24,055 bases of DNA, taken from the NCBI GenBank assembly GCA_001931875.2, contig MSJH02000037.1, positions 1-24,055 on the forward strand. Direction: 5' to 3'. This stretch comes from Byssochlamys sp. IMV 00236. Lineage: Eukaryota; Ascomycota; Eurotiomycetes; Eurotiales; Thermoascaceae. The translations under genes and the position numbers were made by a program. The notes under the pieces were generated by a model. It worked only from the letters and a program-made list of their open reading frames with translations, did no database searches and had not been told where the DNA came from. Shown piece by piece: positions 1-8,333 of this stretch. Within the stretch, counting starts at the first letter, position 1; each line of letters opens with the position of its first letter.

Positions 1-54
1 TTTTAAAAAAAAAAAAAAAAAAAACAAGGAGAGAAAAAAACCCCCTTCAAGGTT
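1..54. other. Window edge, poly-A and no gene
   Basis: The first bases are a run of about 20 A residues (5-24) followed by AG-rich sequence. On the minus strand this is a long T run. Nothing coding is visible. Confidence 0.5.
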
Positions 55-213
55 TTATATCTCGCATAAATTGACTTTCACGTGACTGCCCTCTTGGTGT
101 AATTCTATAGGTTGACGTAGTGAAGGCATCATGAATAAAAAGCCATTAGGAAAATGATCGGCCATATTCACTTTTCGTCTAGCCAAACAAGGCATATCAT
201 GAAATAATAACAT
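55..213 (-). CDS. Short ORF, 52 aa, hypothetical
   Basis: An ATG-to-TAA frame of 52 codons begins MLLFHDMPCLARRK and contains MADHFPNGFLFMMPSLRQP. The amino-acid mix looks protein-like rather than AT-biased noise. The frame stays open upstream for eight codons to a TGA, and an AG that could be a splice acceptor precedes it. It could therefore be a small gene, a terminal exon, or chance. It lies just downstream of the TPR/RS gene on the same strand, which leaves about 150 bp for a promoter. A GTGAAAG that could be a splice donor occurs near its end, but no acceptor is visible before the window edge. I do not recognise the family. Confidence 0.25.
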   Translation of the reverse strand: MLLFHDMPCLARRKVNMADHFPNGFLFMMPSLRQPIELHQEGSHVKVNLCEI

Positions 214-359
214 TGGGAAGCTTGGATATTTAAAAAAGCGTCATACTTTATTTCGTGTAAAAAGTATCTCAATAAAGCATATCTATATCACCTTTGTTTA
301 TCATTTCCAAAGTAATTTGTTGAAAAAAAAAAATATGATTAGCACTTGTATACATTGAT

Positions 360-2162
360 TTAATGTCCTTTTCTGTCATCTAAGGAGTCACGTCGTCGTC
401 GATTATCTGCTGAACGATCCTCACGTCTACTTCTTCGCTTATCATCTGAGCGATCTTCTTCACGTCTGCTTCTTCGCTTATCGTCTGAGCGATCTTCTTC
501 GCGCCTTGAACGTCTATCGGATGATCTTTTTCTTTCTGGACTTTCATAACGACGAGAACGATCCTCACGTCTACTTCTTCGTTTACTATCGGAATTGTCT
601 TCCTCACGTCGTGAACGTTCTTCTTCACGTCTTGATCTTCTACTATCCACTGAGCGGTCTTCTCGTCTGCTTTTTTGTTTATCAGTTGAGCGGTCCTCTG
701 CATGTCGTGAGCGGCCCTCTTCACGCTTTGATCGTTCTCCTTCATGTCGTGAGCGATTATCGTCACGTCTTGACCGTCTACTATCTACTGAACGATCTTC
801 ACGTCTACTTCTTTGTTTATCATCTGAGCGATGGTCCCGTCTTGAGCGTCTACTGTCTGCCGAACGGTCCTCACGTCTGCTTCTTCGCTTATCATCTGAA
901 CGATCTTCTTCACGTTTTGAACGTTTATCAGATGATCGTTTCCTTTCTGGACTTTCATAACGACGAGAACGACGACGTCTGCTGCTGTCTTCTTTATTAT
1001 CATCTCTGGAGCGGGATCTTTTCTTACTTGATGGCTTGGATTCCTTTTCTGATCGTTTCTTTGTCATGTCTTCACCATGTTCATCCACCAAGTCCCATTC
1101 ATCTTCCTTTTTCTTGGGCTTGGGGTTTAGTGTGCGCTCAATGTTGGCTAAAAGGGCTTTGGCTCCCTCATGCTCTGGTTCGAGTTTTAATACACGCTCC
1201 AGTTGCTCTGCTGCTTCTTTTAGTTTGTTTTGCTGTACAAGTCTGATAGGGGAAGAGTGTGAGCTTGAATAGATTGAATGTGTAGCTTATTTACCCTTCA
1301 GCCACGTGGAACCAGCCTTCTGCATATTTTGGGTCCATGTCAAGTGCCCGTTTGTAATATTCCATAGCTTCTTTGATTCTATTTTGCTTTACTAACTTGA
1401 CACCTTCCGCCACACTATATTTGTATATAAAAAATTTAAAAAAAGGCATATATTAAAGTCTATTCCTTACGAGTCTCTAGCATAATTCCTGTTTTGTATA
1501 TCACGTAGCTCTAAATAATTCTCTAAGGGCCTTACTTGCTCTACTGTGATGGATCGGTCATCAAGTACTTCAGGTAAATAAGGTATATTTTTCAATAGCG
1601 TTTGCTGTCGGGTAGCCTTTGAATTGACATTAAACAAACTAGCCAACTTTAACCACTGATGAGGATTAAGCAACATGGCCTCGTCATGAATATTGGATAA
1701 CCAAGCAGATTTTTCACTAGGTGTAAGTATACTTAATTTTTCAAATAAAGGCTCTTGTGATTGTTGTTGTTGTTGTTGTTCTATTAGTTCGGTCGTCAAC
1801 TTTTCATTCCCTGCAGACTGTTTCTCACCATTTCTTTGTTGTTCTTCTTTTTCTTTTCTAGCTCTTCTGTCAGCCTTACGACGAGCAAGGTCATTGGCAG
1901 CTTCCTTAAGGATACTGTCAACAGAGGTTTTTACAGACTGTTTTTTAATAAATGCTTCCAGTTTGCTTTCAAATGCGTTTGTACTTTCAGTATCATTCAA
2001 TAGTGTAATAGGGGGTGTTGTTGGTGTATAGCCGTTATTTGTATTATTATTATTGTTATTGTTTGCATTAGTGTTTGAAGATAAAGAAGCCTTTCTGTAA
2101 AAATAATGTCTTGAAGGTGTTCTTGGTGGTGTATTTGAATCTGTGGTTATTGCTGTGTTCAT
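360..2162 (-). CDS. TPR protein with Arg/Ser/Asp-rich tail (TTC14-like)
   Basis: The model has three exons (2162-1471, 1414-1295, 1242-360) giving 564 aa. Introns of 56 and 52 bp have GTAAGG/AG and GTAAAT/AG ends and keep frame. The N-terminal ~230 residues are low complexity (Asn run, Gln run, charged helix). Exon 2 and the start of exon 3 encode two tetratricopeptide repeats (about residues 232-305), for example EAMEYYKRALDMDPKYAEGW and KEAAEQLERVLKLEPEHEG. The last ~230 residues are dense in RS, RRS, REDRS and DDK units. Paired TPRs before a basic Ser/Arg tail recall TTC14, but the S1 RNA-binding domain of animal TTC14 is not seen. RS/RD tails usually mean a nuclear, RNA-linked protein, which is inference here. 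The start at 2162 is preferred over an ATG at 2213, whose extension is encoded by CT-rich, leader-like DNA. Confidence 0.8.
490..560. repeat. 71-bp direct repeat, copy A (inside RS tail)
   Basis: This block recurs at 901-971 with 7 mismatches by eye. It encodes a segment of the tail containing SRRYESPERKRSSD. Both copies lie in the same frame of the TPR/RS gene, so the tail grew partly by in-frame duplication of a long unit. Confidence 0.8.
901..971. repeat. 71-bp direct repeat, copy B (inside RS tail)
   Basis: This is the partner of the block at 490-560, about 90% identical, same orientation, 340 bp between the copies. The intervening DNA is itself made of shorter REDRS/DSRRSRR units. Confidence 0.8.
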
Positions 2163-3323
2163 TGGGGTATAAAAAAAGAAAGAGAGAAAAAGTAGGATGT
2201 GACTTTGAAACAACAGTAGATTTTTAATTTGTATGGATAAAATTCAATTTCAGCTGGCAAATGATTTTCAAAGTTCATACATTGGTTCTTGCTTTTTAAC
2301 AAGATCATGAATAAAAAGTGCCGGTTAAGCTTTTTGTTTATCCAAGATAATAACAAGAGAGCGAAACAGCTTATCATAGTTTAAGAGTTGCTCTCTTTAG
2401 TATATCAATTCATTGACGCTGGTCGAAAGAGAAGCAAAGTCAAGAGAGAGAGACAAGACAAACACTATCAGCTTTTCAATGAATTCAGCATGTGTCTATT
2501 AAAATAAACACGTTGGTTCAAAATGAAAATACATAATAGCTACCATTAGTCTACCTTTTGTTCTGTTGTGGATATTTTAAGTTGATTGAGAACGTCATTC
2601 CTGTTCATACAAATCCCCTTTCTTTGAAAAAGAGATTTTGCAAGTAGAAACAAATACTCTATCAACTAGAGAACGCCCTAGTCTCATACTTTACCTCAAG
2701 AAACGAAATCAACTATTTATGAGAATCATTTTCTGTTTATTAAAAGTCGAAAAAAAATGTTAAAAGAAAGAGCTCAATAGTATAGTATCTTTATTCAGTA
2801 GTTATTGTCGCGCAATGTAATATCAATAGCTCTAATGGCCATGATTATCCATCTTTTCTTCCAACTTGACAACATGTAATACATAAAATGAGTTTGATTA
2901 AAGCATCAATCTTGATGTTAATGTTATTTGAACAAAAGATGCAGCTGATGTAAGTCATGCTATGAAAAAGAATTTTGCAAGTGATTTATGCAATAATAGT
3001 GTTCAATTGCCTGCTACTTGAATTTATTACATCTGAAGAGGGAAAGCAGTCTCTGTACTTTTAGGGAGGCATACACTGTATCCAAAAGAGTATACCTATT
3101 TTGATAATACACATAAACTAGTAGAGATAATGTATATTAAGCTTTTAAAGATGAAATTGAAGATCAATATTACTTATTTAGTAGCCATAAATTTCATTTT
3201 ATTTTGTGTTACTCTTTTATAAAAAAATATATAGACTCGTAAAGAGCAAAGAAGTGCCTCCTCTTCTTTTATTTTTTTCTCTCTTTCTATTTATTTACGC
3301 TACCCCCTTCCATTCCCTAACTT
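2163..3323. other. Gene-free divergent intergenic region
   Basis: This lies between the divergent TPR/RS and SH3/RA genes. Every frame is broken by stops and I see no RNA gene. A TATA-like stretch (TTTTATAAAAAAATATATAGA, near 3215-3235) and a CT-rich block (about 3258-3318) lie just upstream of the SH3/RA start, consistent with its core promoter and leader. A purine-rich block (about 2422-2462) lies between the promoters. Confidence 0.5.
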
Positions 3324-6126
3324 ATGTCGAATAACAAGGATAAACGTCGTTTAACAGGATACAGTGGAAACACCATTGGTCATCAGTCAGTCTATGATGA
3401 TTACCATGATGATACTTTTGAAGAATATGATGAGGATTCTGATAGTCATGAAGAAGAAGAAGAAGAAGAAGAAGAAGAACATGAAGTAGCACATGAGGAT
3501 GATACTGGATCCGAATTGAGTATTCCTGACGCTGATATAGACTTTGATCTTGTCTATGCCCTTCATACCTTTTCAGCTTCTGTTGAAGGACAAGCCACGG
3601 TTGTGAGAGGAGACGCATTGACCTTATTGGATGATAGTAACTCTTACTGGTGGTTAGTTAAAGTATTAAAGACGGCTGAAGTTGGTTATATTCCAGCTGA
3701 AAACATTGAGGTTTGCATGTACCAGAATAACCAGTATCAAAACAGTCCACTGATCATTCTGTATAGACACCGCATGAAAGACTTGCCAGGTTAAACTCGC
3801 ACCGTAACATTGAGGTAAGGTTGTGCTTTATAAAGATATCATTTCCTAAACTGTTGTCTAGATTACTCGAAAGGATAACTTTGATGCTTTCCCTATTCCA
3901 CCCAGCACTAATCCAACCAAGACTCGCAAGAGAGTAACACTTGCAAAAGGAGTCCAGTATCAGTCTCAAATCATCTTTGGTTCAAGTGATAGTGAAGATG
4001 ATGATTTTGAAGCTGAATTTCAAGAATGGGATGAAAAGATGCGCTCCTCAGATGAATCAGACCTTGATTCTTCCACAAGTGGTGATGATGATGAGGATGA
4101 TGATCCTTATCATTATTATGATGAGCCACAGCCTATTTATCCTAATCAGCCTCATCGTTCAATTCTGTCAGAAGAGGAAGATGAAAAGATTATCCCAAAC
4201 TTGGACTCACACCTAAGTGCTGATTCTGATATCATTAATGATCCTAGAGATTTTATTTGTTATCAAGGACCTCAAGAAATGGAGCAAAAGAAAGAAAATG
4301 ATAGTGACTATGATGACAATGATGGTGACTTTAAGGACGAAACTATAAAAATATCACTTACGCCTTCCATTGCAAGAGGTTCGGAAGATAGTCGTCGCGA
4401 CTCAGATACGAGTATACAAACCAAGTTGAAAAAGGCGGCCAAATTGGAAAGACTACTTGTATCTTCCTCATCTCCATCATCTTCAACACTGCCAGACAAG
4501 AAGGAAAAGAAAGCAAGTGGCATTCGTAAATTCTTTTCGAGAAGCAAGAAGCCAGGCAGTAATAGTAGTAGTAATAGTAATAACAACATAGACACAGCTC
4601 AAGTGACAATCAATGATACATCGTCTCATAATTCATCTCAACCAGCCACTGTGAATGAGACAACGAGGTTAAAGATACAACCTGGCAACCCAACTATGAA
4701 GTTTAAGGAATCATACATTGATGTATATCCAAACACAACAGCATGCGAAGTTATCCAGCAAATACTAGACAAGGAAAAAGAGCTTGAGCAAGAATCGGAA
4801 TCCAGCTATAATGACTATTATTTGATCGTGAAGACATTGAGTGGAGATGAATGTACGCTGATACCTTCAGATAAGCCATTGGAGATATTCTATTCATTAA
4901 CCGCGCATCTGAATACTCCTATGCCATCACTGAAAAAGGCAAGAAGAATATCTCAAATGATGGGCAGTGATAATCATGTAGGAGGTCCAGTAAGGGATGA
5001 AACACATGATGAAGTACAGTTCTTTTTATTCTCCAAGACGAAGCGAATTGAAGATGGCGAGATTCAAATCAAAGTGTCTCTGCTACCTTCTGATCAAATG
5101 TTAGAGGATAGTAAGAGAGTTGATAAACTTGTCAAGATACCTTGCAGCTTTTTGATAAAAGATGTTGTCACTCTTCTTTTGGAGAAGTTCCATATTCTGA
5201 ATGGAATAGTTGCTGGTGATGATGATAAGAAATCGCTTAGATTAACGGATGAGAACGAGATTGCAAAGTATCAGCTAGCTATGAGTGTGATTGGACAAGG
5301 TACGCGTGATGATGACAGATATATGTTTACTAATTAAACAATAGAACGTCTCTTACCACTTAATGAAAAGCTACTTGCTGTCTTTGGTGATGATATTCCT
5401 CAAATTCATTATAGACGTAACAGTAACCCTGACCGTAGTTCGATCACTGTTAATATCACTCCACCTGAAAAGAATGAAACTTATTTCCTCTTGAGATGTG
5501 TCGAAAGACCTAAAAAGAAGGAGATTGAAAAGCAGACGACAGGAGGGCCAAGTAAGTTGAGAGAATATAGATATATAACAGTAGACTAAAAAAAAGGATG
5601 AATAATAGGGCATAGACCACATCATCACCTTGTTCGTCAAGATACACCTATGCCAAGAAAAGAGCCTACACCAGACAATGGATTTCAACCACCTACACCG
5701 ACCATATTATCTACTTCTCCTAAAGATGAGCTATTAACGCAAATTGATGAAGCTATTCAAGATACCCTCTCTCATTCATCACCTTCAATCATTTCATCCT
5801 CATCTATCACTGAAAAGCCGACCAACACGATCCCTCAACGCCACATAAGACCATCATCCACTGAATCCATATTATTTTATACCAGTGATTTCGGTGTGAA
5901 TGATTTAATGGTTATTATCAGAGGTGCAGCTGCACTTCATGAAGTCAACCCTACCTCAACAACAACGACAACACTTCGCAGTGAAATAAGTGATGTATTT
6001 AAAGATACACATTCGAGACTAGATCAATTAGAAAAGGTAAACCTAAAGTGTAATGGGTTCAATAGTTAATGATTAGAATAGGAACTGGATCGTATTATGA
6101 CTGAAGCAGTTGAAGTGTATCATTAA
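3324..6126 (+). CDS. SH3 and Ras-association-like domain scaffold protein
   Basis: The model has six exons (3324-3710, 3767-3814, 3862-5299, 5345-5551, 5609-6036, 6082-6126) giving 850 aa; introns are 45-57 bp and phases agree. An acidic N-terminus (10-Glu run near residue 43) precedes an SH3 domain at about 75-130, with VYALHTF, LLDDSNSYWWLVKV and GYIPAENIE. The 48-bp exon 2 completes a conserved extension, ETPHERLARLNSHRNIE. A Ser/Asp-rich linker holds a basic SGIRKFFSRSKK motif. Two ubiquitin-fold, RA-like regions follow at about 415-505 and 546-650. The C-terminus carries DFGVNDLMVIIRG and a final coiled-coil segment, RLDQLEKELDRIMTEAV. Fungal SH3/RA proteins of this plan are thought to act in polarity or Ras/Rho signalling. 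A Bud14/Tea4-type role is possible but not shown. AATAAA occurs at 6165. Confidence 0.85.
3449..3480 (+). repeat. GAA trinucleotide run (poly-Glu)
   Basis: About ten GAA codons in the first exon of the SH3/RA gene encode a Glu run. This is a microsatellite likely to vary in length between strains. Confidence 0.9.
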
Positions 6127-6164
6127 AAATATTTTTGTTAAGTATAATTTGACAAGTTTATTTC

Positions 6165-6170
6165 AATAAA
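6165..6170 (+). promoter_or_regulatory. Polyadenylation signal AATAAA
   Basis: It lies 38 bp after the SH3/RA stop codon, in AT-rich sequence with ATA/AAT repeats to about 6230. That is the expected place for a 3' end signal before the convergent gene at 6319. Confidence 0.5.
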
Positions 6171-6318
6171 GAATAATACTAACATAAACAATAATAATAA
6201 TATAATATAATATAATAATAATATATACTTATAGTAAACAATCGAGTACAGTAATGAATGCAAATCCCTTATGCGTATATAATGAATGAATGGAAAAGGA
6301 AAGTAAAAATATATAGAC

Positions 6319-6792
6319 TTATACACTATTGTTATTATTATTCTTCTTGACTGTTTCAAAATGCTGTTTTACAATCAATTCAGCTACCTTTTGTGCTTCT
6401 GATGCTGTTGTCACTACTCTTTTATCATTCATGATCCATTTTGCATTAAATGCACGCTGATAATGATAAGAAGGTAAGGCGCTAGGTGCTGATCTTGAAC
6501 GGCGTCTGAGCATAGGCATAGGTTTAAACATGCCGGGTTGTGTTCTATTCTTTGATTTCATCACTTCATTTCTAAAAAATTGTCTCATTTCTTGATCAAG
6601 ATCAATAGCGTCAAGTAATACATTCAAGGATAACTTTTGTCCATAGCTGGGCAAAATAGATGGTGCTGATGTTGTACGAATATGGTTACGTTGATTAGCA
6701 AGTACAAGCTCTTTTTTAGGTAAAGGTTGTTCTATCCTTTTCTTGTTCAATCGTTCAATAGAAGGAAGAGCTGCTTGAAGTGATGGAAACAT
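6319..6792 (-). CDS. Small protein with duplicated SAPSxLPSY motif, function unknown
   Basis: This is a single uninterrupted frame of 157 aa. I do not recognise a family. It is basic, with no signal peptide or membrane segment. The clear feature is a 12-residue motif present twice: RTTSAPSILPSY at 39-50 and RSRSAPSALPSY at 98-109. Each copy has the form R-x-x-S-x-P, which is like 14-3-3 mode-1 sites and basophilic kinase sites. Between them is a predicted helical, charged segment (LLDAIDLDQEMRQFFRNEV). The C-terminus is another helix (SEAQKVAELIVKQHFETV) ending in an Asn run. The ATG follows an AG/CT-rich leader. It is convergent with the SH3/RA gene, with 192 bp between the stop codons. The composition and repeated motif support a real gene. 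Confidence 0.75.
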   Translation of the reverse strand: MFPSLQAALPSIERLNKKRIEQPLPKKELVLANQRNHIRTTSAPSILPSYGQKLSLNVLLDAIDLDQEMRQFFRNEVMKSKNRTQPGMFKPMPMLRRRSRSAPSALPSYHYQRAFNAKWIMNDKRVVTTASEAQKVAELIVKQHFETVKKNNNNNSV

Positions 6793-8333
6793 GTGTATAC
6801 AAGTTAATGTTTGGGAAGAAAAGAGAAAAAGAGAAAAAAGAAAAAAGAAAAAAAGGCCATTTTATATACCTGCTCTCACTCACTCACTTTCTTTCTTTAT
6901 TCTCTCTGATAGTGCTCTCTCTATTCTTATCCACCCCCTCAAATTCCAATTGATTTAGATACTAACTAAACTTTTTTTATATATAAAATAACCAATAAAA
7001 AAAGAAACAAAGAAAAAAGAGAGGCACACGCTTCTCCTCAGTTTATTCCCTTAATTTGTCAAGTCTTCATCCCTTATTACATCTCCCTTAGGTCACTGTG
7101 CTCGTCTATTCTAATCTTTTTTATATGAATACATATATATATTTATATGTAACCCCTTATTGCAGGAATTTTATTTCATTTTTGGTAAATCCTTTGTATG
7201 ACTCTGGCAAGCCCCATTTTGGAATCTTATTTCAAGGTCATATTTAACTGCGCCCTATGCAAATCGCGCGTTCATTTAGTGCCTTCAATCTTTTTTGATA
7301 TCCTCAAATGTTTAACTGAATATAAGTAACAAACAAAAAGACAAGTATAACTTGTAAATGTTGAGCAATACAACTCATCATTATCATCATCTTTATGTGT
7401 AAATGTATCTATTCTTTTTTCTAGAGTAACCCTGCATCGTAATCTCATTTAAACGTTTCCCGGCTATGTTTTCACTCCATGACTCCTAAACATGCTTAAA
7501 TGAGATAAGCTATTGCATACTTAGACATATATTTATATAAAGTCTTTATTATCGTATCATCAAACTAATATTATTCTCACTTTATTACGTGTTATCTTTA
7601 CAGTATTTTTGTAAGAGCGCTTTCTGATCCTTCCCCTCTTTTCTCCTCTGTCTGTAATTGGGATGATAATCCTATAGTATTACGTCAAAATGAAGTATCC
7701 TATATGCCTGAGCACTGACGACATCAAAGTTACCAAAAACTGACTTATAGAAAGCAATTATATTGATCATTTATTGTTTCAATAACAACCGAGAGATCAT
7801 ATATGCTGTGAGTATTTTTTTCTTCTTTTTAAAACAATGGCGGCTTTATGCATACGTTGATCTACCAAGAGCCCAATGGCTGATAGGTATTCTTGATCTC
7901 CTTTCTTCATTCCTCCCTCCTCTTTCTCTCTCTGTCTCTGTCTGTCTGTTTGTTTTCTCCTTGCTTTGAGTGCTTTTTGCCAGTCTAGATTTCGCCTCAG
8001 ATATTTTTGAGAAAATCATAAAACAACATTCCAGTACTCCCTTTAACGAAATCATGAAACATACAATGTTAACCCGCACATGGCGTTGCTCTGCCTCACT
8101 TGATCATCGGCTGACTTTTTGTTCAAAAGGGGGTGATGGAATGTCTCCTGGTCACAGGAAAAAGAGAACTGGAAGAAAAAGAGGGAGATAAGAACCAAGA
8201 AGATGTCATATTGTTAAGTGTATCAAACATATCTCCAAGAAATGTTTTCTTGTTAATCATCTCAAGTATATCTTCTCTTTCCTTTGGAGAAATACACAAC
8301 GTCTTCAAGGTCATAAACAAACAACGTCATCCT
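6793..8333. other. Long intergenic region, no convincing gene
   Basis: This lies upstream of the small SAPSxLPSY gene and downstream of the OCRL gene. Frames of 60-77 codons exist around 7760-8350 on both strands, but they overlap each other, follow CT/AG microsatellite sequence (about 7910-7950) and show no domain. Purine-rich tracts at 6815-6855 and a CT-rich stretch at 6870-6925 are probably leader and promoter of the small gene. An 11-bp perfect inverted repeat is present at 7442-7452 and 7496-7506. Confidence 0.5.

Noticed and set aside
595..960. Arg/Ser-rich frame on the + strand (SSRRERSSSR)
   Set aside because: This is the complement of RS codons, which also read as Arg/Ser/Leu in one antisense frame. 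It is confined to the repeat block and lacks its own context.
506..1246. 246-codon open frame on the + strand across the RS tail
   Set aside because: It is the antisense shadow of the Arg/Ser-rich repeats and consists of Leu/Val/His-rich noise; the minus-strand exon chain explains the DNA.
2160..2213. N-terminal extension starting at the ATG at 2213
   Set aside because: It would add a hydrophobic stretch (LLFLSFFF) from CT-rich DNA that looks like the leader; the ATG at 2162 is the better start.
2640..2700. tRNA-like D-arm on the minus strand
   Set aside because: A short stem with TTGATAGAG-like sequence is seen, but there is no T-arm (GTTCRANNC) or closed acceptor stem.
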